Made by a program: the position numbers and the translations under genes | Notes under the pieces: generated by a model | The model's database searches: none | What the model saw: the letters and a program-made list of their open reading frames with translations, nothing else | Told to the model about the DNA's origin: nothing | Part shown: positions 10,956 to 22,375 of the stretch, piece by piece | Numbering within the stretch: position 1 is the first letter of the stretch | Layout: each line of letters opens with the position of its first letter | Assembly: GCA_036852015.1 (NCBI GenBank) | Contig: JAANDG010000291.1 | Span: 62,001 to 126,000 of the forward strand | Direction: 5' to 3' | DNA length: 64,000 bases | Origin: Pelodera strongyloides | Lineage: Eukaryota; Nematoda; Chromadorea; Rhabditida; Rhabditidae

Positions 10956-11520
10956 TTGATTCATTTTGAAGATGTCTCAACGACGATCACACTACAGTGT
11001 CACGTCGGATGCTTCAACTTTAATTTTTGGGGTCAAAGTCCACTTTTGGAACATTTTTTATTTTATTTTATCGATTGATGACGTCATTGAATTATTCTGA
11101 ATGCATATTTTTCACGGATTCATCTGAGTGTCTTCGACACCAGATCTCAGATCGATATCTCAATTTTCATTTTTTATTAAATTTTACATTTTTGGGCAGT
11201 CGGACGTCAATAACTCGCCTAATATCGATCGATATCGATTTTTTGACAAACTCGTTTCTCATAGATTTATTTGCTCCCCATATATGGAGGTTCTGGATGT
11301 CATGCTCAAGTTTCATTTTTTGGCACTTTGCCAAGGCTCACTACTGTGCAGGCCTTCGAAGGACTGATATCGATTATCGGAAAAAAGCGTTTTCTTATGT
11401 TTTGCTAAGGTTCACGTAGCCACCGTGGCTATGGGCTAGCTGAACGTTAACTGGGAAAGCTGAGCGTTAGTGACAGACAGAATGACAGAACTCGTCTATA
11501 TAAGAAGGCAAAGTAGTGAG
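10956..11520. other. Module D, Helitron-like 5' terminal region on the minus strand (diverged copy)
   Basis: It shares with 19010-19445 and 22380-22820 the order ATCGATTTTTTG-type sequence, TTATCGGAAAAAAGC, CTAAGG, GTGACAGACAG and CAGAACT-GTCTATAT. This copy is the most diverged. On the minus strand it would be the 5' end of the unit whose body is satellite array 2. The exact terminus near 11519 is not certain. Short TATTAAGGA repeats follow at 11521-11620. Confidence 0.5.
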
Positions 11521-12123
11521 GACAATTGGTTAAGGATATTTAATTATTAAGGAATATATATTATAATATTATTATTTAATTATTAAGGACTAAGGAAGGA
11601 TATTAAGGACTATTAACTATTTCACTCACGATTCAGGTAGAATGGCATCAAAAGCAAAAGCAAATTCCACATTTCCAACTCGCGGTTCTCCAAATGTGTA
11701 CACTTTTACTTGGTCGCTGCGTCGATAGCCTAAGTAGCGGTGTATTATGAACATCCCTGATTGTTAGAGGGTAATTTAACCCGTTGCAGAGTCACTGGGT
11801 AATCACAATGGTGTAACATGGTGCAATGTGTAGCACTTCAGAATCCTCAATATATCGTACCATTGCGTTGGTTTAGTTGGTAATTGCATAGTTGATGTTA
11901 ACCTGAATTGTGCCAAAGCTAACCTTGCTGAACTGTTCGGGCAGCTGCGAGTGTTGTGAGAGCAGCTCCAAGTGAATGACCCGTAAAAGTAATACGATAG
12001 TCCTGAAAATATAGAGTATGCTTGATCTGTGCTTTTAGTACTAGCCGGCTATCGATGGTATAAACAAAAGCAGCCGGCCTGCCGCGTACACTAGACCCGA
12101 ATATGTGCACTGAGGAAACTTGG

Positions 12124-12203
12124 CCGGTGCGCGGCCTACACCAGGCCCAAAATGGGTGGGCCGCTACACCTGGGTCCGCCTGTTTCTGTAGGCCGCGCAC
12201 CGG
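12124..12203. repeat. GC-rich foldback in lipase A intron 4
   Basis: Perfect 17-bp arms CCGGTGCGCGGCCTACA (12124-12140) and TGTAGGCCGCGCACCGG (12187-12203) surround a second, smaller inverted repeat (GGCCC...GGGCC). A less conserved GC-rich flank extends from about 12040 to 12260. It looks like a palindromic mobile element in an otherwise AT-rich intron. Confidence 0.75.
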
Positions 12204-12489
12204 GCAAAGTTTTGTGTTGTGGGCCGCCAGGACCCAAGCGTCTTTTGTGGGCTCGGGAGAAAGTTTCAAGTTGAGTGAATCACAACTAATTCAATCTGCT
12301 TAACAACCAAATGACAATATGGTCTGTGAAATTCTACAGAAAAAAATTATCAGCGGCAATCGCCGTTGAGATTTTGAGATAATTTCCCAACTTACCGCCG
12401 TGGACGCGTTTTTGAGTGCCGATTCCAAGTTGTCCCACAGAACATTGTGCGCGTTGAGAAAGTAGCGGTTTACCTGAGAATTCACTTCG

Positions 12490-12543
12490 TTATGGGGTTT
12501 GCAAGTCTGCAGAAAATTTACCGTATCTTGGAACTACACGAAA

Positions 12544-12608
<65 letters not shown>

Positions 12609-12685
12609 TAGATATGCAGGTTTGTGCAGAAATACGGTAGTTTTGACAGAAACACACCGAGTTTTTGGGATACTTGCAAACCTGA
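12490..12685. repeat. Inverted-repeat element (TGGGGTTTGCAAGT family) with TA microsatellite
   Basis: The ends read TATGGGGTTTGCAAGT and TACTTGCAAACC, and the interior shares TTTACCGTATCTTGGAACTACACG with the element at 25273-25542. A (TA)n run occupies about 12546-12605. It lies in lipase A intron 3, only about 20 bp upstream (in gene direction) of exon 4. The lipase B element is in a different intron, so the insertions were independent. Confidence 0.8.
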
Positions 12686-12940
12686 TTATGAATTTTACTT
12701 CTGTTTTTTTTTTGGTGAGTAATACCGGTTTTTGGTAAATAATGATAAAATTGTGAGTATCCAACAACCACAAAATTATGTATCTTCTGCATCATTACTG
12801 ACAATGAATCACACAAAAGACAAAACGTCTGACGTTGAATTCCATATAAGCTATTAGTTTACGAAAAACAGTGTATTTCTTGTTTTTTTTTTATCCTACT
12901 AAGGGTCGATTGCTGGATAAAATCTACTAAAATTCCGTTT

Positions 12941-13120
12941 TTAAAGCGAAATAAAAGCCGGTTTTTGAAACGCATCGAGTACAATATCATTCTTATGCAG
13001 CATATGCAAATAAACATAAACTAGAATAAAAAAATCGAGCTAAATTCGAGATTATCATAAATACGTAAGAACTCAGTTGTCCACGATGTGTTTCAAAAAA
13101 CGGCCGGTATTTCACTTTAA
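12941..13120. repeat. TTAA palindromic element, family 1 (lipase A intron 3)
   Basis: TTAA flanks with terminal inverted repeats of the AGCGAAATACCGGCCGG type followed by TTTTTGAAACGCAT. The right TTAA overlaps the intron's GTAAGTTTAA, so the element starts within a few bases of the splice donor of exon 3. Confidence 0.85.
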
Positions 13121-13438
13121 ACTTACGAGTCCCATCCCGAAGAACTCTGCTTGTGGTTTCAAAGTCGACCATCCTTGCAGAAGCAGCTGGACGTTCGTTT
13201 TTGTACCTAAATAACTTTGGCCTGTGATTCTTTAACTAACAGAACTGAGCACCGATATGGATCTTCTGGTTAGCGATCCTTGCACTTGCAACTAGCCGAG
13301 TTCGCAGCTTTATTTCATTTTGTGCCAAAATAATGCTATCCTGAAGTGATTCTTTATCTAACAGAACATCACTGTTATGGATATGTAAACAACCCGTATG
13401 GTCCTAGCAGACTTCGTAGCTTTATATCTTCTGTATTC

Positions 13439-13587
13439 TTAAAGCGAAATACCGGCCGGTTTTGAAACGACAACTGAATTCTTACGTATTTATGCTAATT
13501 TAAGATTCGAATGCTTTTTTTATAATTTATGTTTCATTTGCTAAGCGGCTCGATAGGTTTCAAAAACCGGCCGGTATTTCGCTTTAA
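13439..13587. repeat. TTAA palindromic element, family 1 (lipase A intron 2)
   Basis: AGCGAAATACCGGCCGG and its reverse complement at the two ends, each bordered by TTAA. It begins about 10 bp inside the intron from the exon 2 donor (GTGATCTAATTTAA read on the minus strand). Confidence 0.88.
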
Positions 13588-13993
13588 ATTAGATCACCTC
13601 TGAAGACTACGATCAGCTCCCGATTACGATCTGATCGGACAACATATCCAGAGCAAAGTGACGATACGATATCACAGGACTCCTGTATGTAGTCAACCAT
13701 TTTATAGTCCGCAGTACTTCCGAACACCCTAAACGTATACGTATGGGTATGGTGTTACGGTTTTACGGTATACATACACGTCGAGCGCATCGGAAAAAGT
13801 TTTCCAGCGCGAAAAAATTTAGTTTGTATATATTGTAATAAAAATGAATGATAATCATTAGGAACTTATCGTAAAGATAGGTTTACTATTGGGCTGGTCC
13901 CTTTAATAGGTTGCGAATCAACTTTTTTTAAACATATTGTGTTACGTGAATTGCGAAACATTGCGTTTGAGTGTTTGTATTTTGTCGTACTCC

Positions 13994-13995
<2 letters not shown>

Positions 13996-14038
<43 letters not shown>
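13996..14038. repeat. Poly-T run of about 43 nt
   Basis: An uninterrupted T homopolymer in lipase A intron 1. It may be the poly(A) tail trace of a minus-strand retroposed sequence or simple slippage; no retroposon body is recognisable next to it. Its length in the assembly is unreliable. Confidence 0.9.
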
Positions 14039-14039
<1 letters not shown>

Positions 14040-14288
14040 GTTTTTCTTTTTTCTTTTGTCTACTGAAAAAAACTACACTACCGAAAGGTTTAGCAAAAAA
14101 AAAGTTCAACAAGTAAGTAACCTGGGCAGACAATTTTCTGGGAATTCCGAGTAAGCACCGGCTGAGAGATCGAGCAACATGCGCGCCTCATTTTCATCAT
14201 AATTTGTGAGCATCTTCTGCCGCGGCGCACCGATGGCGCCCAACATATAGATAAGCGTAAACAATGATTTGAAGTGAATCATGGTCAT

Positions 14289-14962
14289 GGCAAACTACTT
14301 CCTGAAATTTATTTATTAAGCATCAAGCATAGGGGAACATGGGATCACTTGAGCAAAGATATGGTGACAATGAGTGGTGAATACAAATGCGAGTTTCATA
14401 GTAATTTTTCGGTGCCCACCGAAACTATGTAGATATGTGATTAAACAGTGATAACCGCAGGTCCGCAGGTGCTGAAGACACGCGTCTACATGCTTTAGGC
14501 TTCGCGCACTCCCTGGTAACAAATTAGGTAAATTTCTCGTGCGTGCAATTGCATACAGTTATTCTGCCGACCAACATAAAATCTAGCGCTTGATTCGGTC
14601 TGACGGGCGAGTCAGTAAAGAAAAAAAACCCACGGCCACGAAATCAGGAATAGTACACCGTTTTATGCAACACAAATCATAAGCTAACAGTTTGTAATTG
14701 AAGTAAAGTTATTCTCATGAACAAACTTGGACAAATATTTACCCCATAAAATAAACAATTGTAACTTGTAGCATACCACACTGGCACTGTTACAGATAAA
14801 GACGATACGTTCTAAAATAAGCATATTATATGTATTACCTATCACCTATATTATGCACATAAATAAAGCTAAAAACTATATCAGTGAAGGCTAACAGACA
14901 AGTATATATTACAATAAATTTCGGAACAGCGTAACATTTTTTTTCCGTGGATTATCTGCTAT
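14289..14962. other. Upstream region of lipase A; nothing further recognised
   Basis: This is the 5' flank of lipase A on the minus strand. I see no clear TATA box at a fixed position, no open frame with splice support and no repeat shared with other parts of the window. Confidence 0.4.
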
Positions 14963-15274
14963 TTAAAGGGACGGGCCCATTTCCCATAAATAAACCTTGT
15001 ATAAGTTATATATATTTACACTTGGCTTAGATTTTATTTTTTTGTTATAAACCTATAGCTAGACTAGAAGACTAGCTCGGCGCGCGCTGCGCGTGCGCCT
15101 CTCTCTAGCGATATGGTTTTAGCTTGAGCCGATTTTGATAAGATTTCAATTTTTGAAAGTTTAGGTCAGATTTGACTACACGAATTAGCTTCATTTCATT
15201 TTGAAGATTTTTTTAGGGATTTTTTTTTTTAGGTGTTTATTTTTTAAGAGATTCGGAGTTTAGTCGTTAGCTCG

Positions 15275-15610
15275 CTCGGCGGGCCTTCGGCCCGCCTTCT
15301 CTCGCCCGCGCTCGCTTAGTTCTTCCTGTTCGTGTTTTTAATTTAATTTGAGCTGCGTTTGCAATCTTACTTTTGAGCTACGGCGAAATTTTGCACGTCG
15401 AGTCTTTTTTGACGTCATGGATTCTGAAGCAGAAGCGTGATCGAGAATCTGGATGCGAGCCTCACTTGAGCACCGAAGTTCATTTCCATCGTAATCTTTA
15501 GACTATTGTATTAATATGGCTCAATTTTGAAGATTTTGATTAAGGTTCGGGATTATAGTCGTTAGCTCACTCGGCGGGCCTTCGGCCCGCCTCGCTCGCA
15601 TCAACGTTCG
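15275..15610. repeat. GGCGGGCC/GGCCCGCC hairpin modules
   Basis: A perfect 8-bp stem GGCGGGCC-TTC-GGCCCGCC occurs near 15278, 15573, 15800 and 16998, preceded by GTCGTTAGCTCACTC and mostly followed by TCGCTCGCATCAACGTTCG. On the minus strand each hairpin is followed within about 10 nt by CTAA, which also fits the CTRR rule. They may be remains of further Helitron-like 3' ends nested in the satellite. Confidence 0.7.
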
Positions 15611-15659
15611 ATGTGGTTTTTGACTTTGGGATTTGATTTCATTCGAATCTCATGTTCTC

Positions 15660-18600
15660 TCTAAGCTCTCTATCTCTACTTTTGCGATTTTTATGGATTA
15701 TATGATCGATCTTTCTTTTTTTTTGAATTTCAACATTCAACATCTTTTAAATTTTAGAGGTGTTGATCGAGGGATTCGGATTTATAGTCGTTAGCTCACT
15801 CGGCGGGCCTTCGGCCCGCCTCGCTCGCATCAACGTTCGTTATCGTTTACTTTGGAGGATGTTATTTCACCTTCAGAAGCTGTGCAATGTGGACCGGAGA
15901 GCTCAGCTTTCTATCCTTACTCATAAGACCATTTTCGCGATTTCTATGGATTATCGATCGATATTGATTTTTGAATTTTACCATTGAACTTATCTTTCGA
16001 ATTTGATCAATATTTCAATATTGATCAGAGGGTCCAAGTCTCTATCTCTGTTCCTGTGCCGGTTCTGGATCTGTATTTGCGATTTCTGTGGATTATCGAT
16101 CGATATTGATTTTTTCAATTTCACAATTCAACTTATCTTTGAGAGTTCAGCAATATTGATCAGTGTGTTCGAGTCTCTATCTCTGTTCCTAAGCCGATTC
16201 TGGATCTATTTTTGCGTTTTCTATGGATTATCGATCGATATCGATTTTTTCAACTTGACCATTCAACTTAGTTTTCGAAGTTGAGCAACATTGATCAGAG
16301 GGCTCGAGTCTCTATCTCTGTTCCTAAGCCGATTCTGGATCTGTTTTTGCGGTTTCTATGGATTATCGATCGATATTGATTTTTTCAATTTCACAATTCA
16401 ACTTATCTTTGAGAGTTCAGCAACATTGATCAGAGGGCTCGAGTCTCTATCTCTGTTCCTAAGCCGATTCTGGATCTGTTTTTGCGGTTTCTATGGATTA
16501 TCGATGGATATCGATTTTTTCAACCTGACCATTCAACTTAGTTTTCGAAGTTGAGCAACATTGATCAGAGGGCTGGAGTCTCTATCTCTGTTCCTAAGCC
16601 GATTCTGGATCTTTTTTTGCGGTTTCTATGGATTATCGATCGATATTGATTTTTTTTTATTTCACTATTCAACTTATCTTTGAGATTTGAGCCATATTGA
16701 TCAGAGGGCTCGAGTCTCTCTCTGTTCCTAATCCGATTCTGGATCTGTTTTTGCGGTTTCTATGGATTATCGATCGATATTGATTTTTTTCAATTTCACA
16801 ATTCAACTTATCTTTGAGAGTTCAGCAACAATGATCAGAGGGCTCGAGTCTCTATCTCTGTTCCTAAGCCGATTCTGGATCTGTTTTTGCGGTTTCTATG
16901 GATTATCGATCGATATTGATTTTTTGAATTTCAACATACAACATCTTTTAAATTTGAGCAATGTTGATCGAAGGATTCGGATTTATAGTCGTTAGCTCAC
17001 TCGGCGGGCCTTCGGCCCGCCTCGCTCGCATCAACGTTCGTTGGTTTTACTTTGGAGGATGTTATTTCACCTTCAGAAGCTGTGCAATATTGACCGGAGA
17101 GCTGAGCTCTTATCTTTACTCCTAAGACCATTTTTGCGATTTTTGTGAATCCGATCGATATTCGCTTTCACAATTCAGCTTATCTTTGACGATTGAGCAA
17201 TATTGATCAGAGGGCTCGTCTCTATTCTGTTCCTAAGCCGGTTCTGGATCTGTTTTTGCAATTTCTATGGATTATCGATCGATATCGATTTTTTTCAGTT
17301 TCAGCATTCAACTTAGTTTTCGAAGTTGAACAATGTTGATCAGAGGGCTCGAGTCTCTATCTCTACTCCTAAGCCCAGTTTTGGCACTTTATTTGCGATT
17401 TCTATGGATTATCGATCGATATTGATTTTCCAATTACACTATTCAACTTATATTTCGAAGTTGAGCAATATTGATCAGAAGGCTCGAGTCTCTATCTCTG
17501 TTCCTAAGCCGATTCTGGATCTGTTTTTGCGATTTCTATGGATTATCGATCGATATTGATTTTTTCAATTTCACAATTCAAATTATCTTTGAGAGTTGAG
17601 CAATATTGATCAGAGGGCTCGAGTCTCTATCTCTGTTCCTAAGCCGATTCTGGATCTGTTTTTGCGGTTTCTATGGATTATCGATCGATATTGATTTTTT
17701 TCAATTTCACAATTCAACTTATCTTTGAGAGTTGAGCAATATTGATCAGAGGGCTCGAGTCTCTATCTCTGTTCCTAAGCCGGTTCTGGATCTGTTTTTG
17801 CGGTTTCTATGGATTATCGATCGATATTGATTTTTTCAATTTCACAATTCAAATTATCTTTGAGAGTTGAGCAATATTGATCAGAGGGCTCGAGTCTCTA
17901 TCTCTGTTCCTAGGGCCGATTTTGTTCTGGATCTTTTTTTTGCAATTTCTATGGATTATCGATCGATATCGATTTTTTCAATTTCATCATTCAACTTAGT
18001 TTTCGAAGTTGAACAATGTTGATCAGAGGGCTCGAGTCTCTATCTCTACTCCTAAGCCCAGTTTTGGCACTTTATTTGCGATTTCTATGGATTATCGATC
18101 GATATTGATTTTCCAATTACACTATTCAACTTATATTTCGAAGTTGAGCAATATTGATCAGAGGGCTCGAGTCTCTATCTCTGTTCCTAAGCCGATTCTG
18201 GATCTGTTTTTGCGATTTCTATGGATTATCGATCGATATTGATTTTTTCAATTTCACAATTCAAATTATCTTTGAGAGTTGAGCAATATTGATCAAGGGC
18301 TCGAGTCTCTATCTCTGTTCCTAAGCCGATTCTGGATCTGTTTTTGCGGTTTCTATGGATTATCGATCGATATTGATTTTTTCAATTGCACAATTCAAAT
18401 TATCTTTGAGAGTTGAGCAATATTGATCAGAGGGCTCGAGTCTCTATCTATGTTCCTGAGCCGGTTCTGGATCTGTTTTTGCGGTTTCTATGGATTATCG
18501 ATCGATATTGATTTTTTCAATTTCACAATTCAAATTATCTTTGAGAGTTGAGCAATATTGATCAGAGGGCTCGAGTCTCTATCTCTGTTCCTAGGCCGAT

Positions 18601-19015
18601 TCTGGATCTGTTTTTGCAATTTCTATGGATTATCGATCGATATTGATTTTTTCAATTTCACTATTCAACTTATCTTTCGAAGCTGAACAATATTGATCAG
18701 AGGGCTCGAGTCTCTATCTATGTTCCTGAGCCGATTCTGGATCTGTTTTTGCAATTTCTATGGATTATCGATCGATATTGATTTTTTTAATTTTTCTATT
18801 CAACTTATTTTTCGAAGTTGAGCAATATTGATCAGAGGGCTCGAGTCTCTATCTCTGTTCCTAAGCCGATTATGGATCTGTTTTTGCAATTTCTATGGAT
18901 TATCGATCGATATTGATTTTTTCAATTTCACTATTCAACTTATCTTTCGAAGCTGAACAATATTGATCAGAGGGCCCGAGTCTCTATCTCTACTCCTAAG
19001 GCGATTTTTGGCTCT
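15660..19015. repeat. Satellite B, about 135-bp tandem repeat (array 1)
   Basis: Monomers contain TCTATGGATTATCGATCGAT, TGATCAGAGGGCTCGAGTC, TCTATCTCTGTTCCTAAGCC and GATTCTGGATCTGTTTTTGC. More than 20 copies occur, interrupted by GC hairpin modules near 15760-15840 and 16980-17045. Sequence divergence is moderate, and a 600-bp stretch (about 17325-17930) is repeated at about 18010-18600. Frames such as those giving FLWIIDRYRF are open only because the period is a multiple of three. Confidence 0.93.
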
Positions 19016-19445
19016 CGGAAAAATTATCGATTGATTATTGATTTTTTTCTGTGCCAACATTCTTCGTTCTCCAGCCTGACCACGTTAGCCAGGGTCCCAG
19101 GTCTGAAGCTCTCGATAAATTTTTCACCGTTTTATGTCATTTCACTATGTTCTGGGAGGTGCTTAAGTTCAGTTGGCAACTTGCCAAAATTTAGATTATC
19201 GATTTATCGATTTTTGATTGGATCATTTTTCATCACGTCGATAGTGGATGCGTTTAGGATAGGTTTCATTTTTTCGGTTATCAGATATCGATTATCTGAT
19301 AAGCAATCGATAATCGGAAAAAAGCTAATTCTTAATTTTCGCTAAGGACCCTAAGGCCGAAGACCCAAGTCCTTAGCTCTACTGCTAACCAACGATCTGA
19401 AACGTGACAGACAGACAGAACTGCTCTATATTACTACCATGTAGA
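19016..19445. other. Module D (5' terminal region of Helitron-like unit 1)
   Basis: It is about 430 bp long and closely matches 22375-22820. It carries AACATTCTTCGTTCTCC, GTTAGCCAGGGTCCCAGG, TCACTATGTTCTGGGA, a strong inverted repeat around ATCAGATATCGATTATCTGAT (19280-19300) and GACAGACAGACAGAACTGC. The 104-residue frame through it is not supported as a gene, because the other copies break it. Confidence 0.75.
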
Positions 19446-19629
19446 CTAGAGCTCGGCGCGCGCTGCGCGCGCGCCTCGCTCTAGCGATATGGCTTTAGCT
19501 TGAGCTTTTGTTCTTGATAAGCTAACGATTTTAATGTTTGAAGTTTAGGTTCAGATTGGCACTACACTGAATTGGCTTCATCTTTATTTTGAAGATTTCT
19601 ATATGAGATTCAGAGTTTAGTCGTTAGCT

Positions 19630-20885
19630 CATTTTTGACGTCATCGATTCTGAAGCAGAATCGTGATGTAGAGTCTGTCTTTGATGCGAGCTCCGCTTGA
19701 TCACTGAAGTCGATTTGCATCGTTACTGCTGATCTACGGTGAACTTTGCACGTCGACTTACTTTGGACGTCATAGATCCTGAATCAGAAGCGCAATCGAC
19801 AATCTGTCTCTGATGCATGCTTCGCTTCAGCATTGGAGTTGATTTGCATCATTACTTTTGATCTATCAGCGAACTTTGGACGTCATAGATTTGAATCAGA
19901 AGCGCAATCGACAATCTGTCTCTGATGCATGCTTCGCTTCAGCATTGGAGTTGATTTGCATCATTACTTTTGATCTACGGCGAAATTTGCACGTCGACTT
20001 ACTTTGGACGTCATAGATCCTGAATCAGAAGCGCAATCGACAATCTGTCTCTGATGCATGCTTCGCTTCAGCATTGGAGTTGATTTGCATCATTACTTTT
20101 GATCTACGGCGAAATTTGCACGTCGACTTACTTTGGACGTCATAGATCCTGAATCAGAAGCGCAATCGACAATCTGTCTCTGATGCATGCTTCGCTTCAG
20201 CATTGGAGTTGATTTGCATCATTACTTTTGATCTACGGCGAAATTTGCACGTCGACCTACTTTGGACGTCATAGATTCTGAAGCAGAAGTGTGATCGACA
20301 ATTTGCCTCGGACGCGAGATCACAGAAGTCGATTTTCATCGTTATCTTTGCGCTACGGCAAAATTTGCACGTCGACTTATTTTTTTGAAGTTATAGATTC
20401 TGAATCAGATGCGCGATCGACAACCTATCTCTGATGCATGTTTCGTTTCGCACGGGAGTCGAATTGCATCGTTACTTTTGATCTACCGTGAACTTTGCAC
20501 TTCGACTTATTTTTGACGTCATAGATTCTGAATTAGAAGCACGATCGACAATCTGTCTCTGATGCATGCTTCGCTTCAGCACGGGAGTCAATTTGCATCG
20601 TTACTTTTTATCTACGGTGAACTTTGTACGTCGACTTTACTTGGACGTCACAGATTCTGAAGCAGAAGTGTGAACGAGAATGTTTTTCTGATATCCATCT
20701 TCACTTGATCACTCAAAGTCCATTTTCATCGTTATCTTTTAGCTACGGCGAAATTTGCACGTCGACTTATTTCTGACGTCATAGATTCTGAATCAGAAGC
20801 ACGATCGGCAATCTCTCTCTAATTCACGCTTCACTTTAGCATTGAACTTTATTTTCATCGTTATCTTTTGAGCTAAGGTGAAATT
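19630..20885. repeat. Satellite A, 129-bp tandem repeat (array 3)
   Basis: About ten monomers of the 129-bp family, three of them nearly identical (19880-20270). A single further monomer lies at about 15345-15490. The variant TCGACTTACTTTGGACGTC distinguishes this array from those at 8.5-11 kb. Confidence 0.92.
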
Positions 20886-22375
20886 GGCACCCTTTTTGCG
20901 ATTTCTATGGATTATCGATCGATATCGATTTTCTGAATTGCACAATTCTACTTATCTTTCACAGTTGAGCAATATCGATCAGAGGGCTCCAGTCTCTATC
21001 TCTGTTCCTAAGCCGTGTCTGGATCAGTTTTTGCGTTCTCTATGGATTATTGATCGAAATAGATTTTTTTCAAACTGATCATTCAACTTATCTTTCACAG
21101 TTGAGCAATATCGATCAGAGGGCTCCAGTCTCTATCTCTGTTCCTAAGCCGGTTCCGGATCTGTTTTTGCGATTTCTATGGATTATCGATCGATATCGAT
21201 TTTTTCAAACTGATCATTCAACTTATCTTTCGAAGTTGAGCATTATTGATCAGAGGGCCCGAGTCTCTATCTCTGTTCCGAAGCCGGTTCTGGATCTGTT
21301 TTTGCGATTTCTATGGATTATCGATCGATATCGATTTTTTCAAACCGATCATTCAATTTATCTTTCGAAGTTGAGCATTATTGATCAGAGGGCCCGAGTC
21401 TCTATCTCTGTTCCGAAGCCGGATCTGGATCTGTTTTTGCGATTTCTATGGATTATCGATCGATATCGATTTTTTCAAAATGATCATTCAATTTATCTTT
21501 CGAAGTTGAGCATTATTGATCAGAGGGCCCGAGTCTCTATCTCTGTTCCGAAGCCGGATCTGGATCTGTTTTTGCGATTTCTATGGATTATCGATCGATA
21601 TCGATTTTTTTCAAAATGATCATTCAATTTATCTTTCGAAGTTGAGCATTATTGATCAGAGGGCCCGAGTCTCTATCTCTGTTCCGAAGCCGGATCTGGA
21701 TCTGTTTTTGCGATTTCTATGGATTATCGATCGATATCGATTTTTTCAAAATGATCATTCAATTTATCTTTCGAAGTTGAGCATTATTGATCAGAGGGCC
21801 CGAGTCTCTATCTCTGTTCCGAAGCCGGATCTGGATCTGTTTTTGCGATTTCTATGGATTATCGATCGATATCGATTTTTTCAAAATGATCATTCAATTT
21901 ATCTTTCGAAGTTGAGCATTATTGATCAGAGGGCCCGAGTCTCTATCTCTGTTCCGAAGCCGGATCTGGATCTGTTTTTGCGATTTCTATGGATTATCGA
22001 TCGATATCGATTTTTTTTCAAAATGATCATTCAATTTATCTTTCGAAGTTGAGCATTATTGATCAGAGGGCCCGAGTCTCTATCTCTGTTCCGAAGCCGG
22101 ATCTGGATCTGTTTTTTTGCGATTTCTATGGATTATCGATCGATATCGATTTTTTCAAAATGATCATTCAATTTATCTTTCGAAGTTGAGCATTATTGAT
22201 CAGAGGGCCCGAGTCTCTATCTCTGTTCCGAAGCCGGATCTGGATCTGTTTTTGCGATTTCTATGGATTATCGATCGATATCGATTTTTTCAAAATGATC
22301 ATTCAATTTATCTTTCGAAGTTGAGCATTATTGATCAGAGGGCTCGAGTCGCTATCTCAACTCCTAAGCCGAGTT
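20880..22375. repeat. Satellite B, 135-bp tandem repeat (array 2, homogenised)
   Basis: About eleven monomers with a 135-bp period (for example 21446 to 21581). Seven in the centre are almost identical except for T-run length. Each has a TATCGATCGATA palindrome. The high identity points to recent amplification compared with array 1. Confidence 0.95.

Larger units (their letters stand above)
11630..14288 (-). pseudogene. Lipase A: class-3 lipase gene truncated after exon 6
   Basis: Six exons match lipase B in size and phase: 14288-14122 (start and signal peptide, then YDENEARMLLDLSAGAYSEF), 13728-13598 (ending in VVFRG), 13206-13127, 12473-12396, 12002-11924 (FTGHSLGAAL, nucleophile Ser) and 11729-11630 (YTFGEPRVGN). 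All splice sites are intact. The donor at 11629 leads into TATTAAGGA repeats and then Helitron-like and satellite DNA. Exons 7-10, which carry the catalytic Asp and His in lipase B, are not found between here and the window start. A start at 14282 instead of 14288 is possible. Introns 2-4 carry palindromic elements and intron 1 a long T run. It is either a truncated pseudogene or a gene with a very long last intron; the unrelated + strand gene at the window start argues for truncation. Confidence 0.8.
15072..19445 (-). mobile_element. Helitron-like unit 1 (non-autonomous, satellite-filled)
   Basis: On the minus strand the unit starts TCTACATGGTAGTAATATAG (5' end at 19445) and ends with a GC-rich hairpin (GGCGCACGCGCAGCGCGCGCC) shortly before CTAG (15075-15072), followed by T. 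A 5'-TC, a 3' hairpin, CTRR and a following T match Helitron rules. The body contains one satellite A monomer, several GGCGGGCC/GGCCCGCC hairpins and a long satellite B array. There is no Rep/helicase gene, so it would depend on a helper elsewhere. The assignment rests on the termini only. Confidence 0.6.

Noticed and set aside
11919..12269. 116-residue minus-strand frame containing GHSLG
   Set aside because: Only its last part is real (lipase A exon 5, 12002-11924); the rest is intron with a foldback.
13942..14154. Phe-rich and Lys-rich frames near 14.0 kb
   Set aside because: They are readings of a 43-nt T homopolymer in lipase A intron 1.
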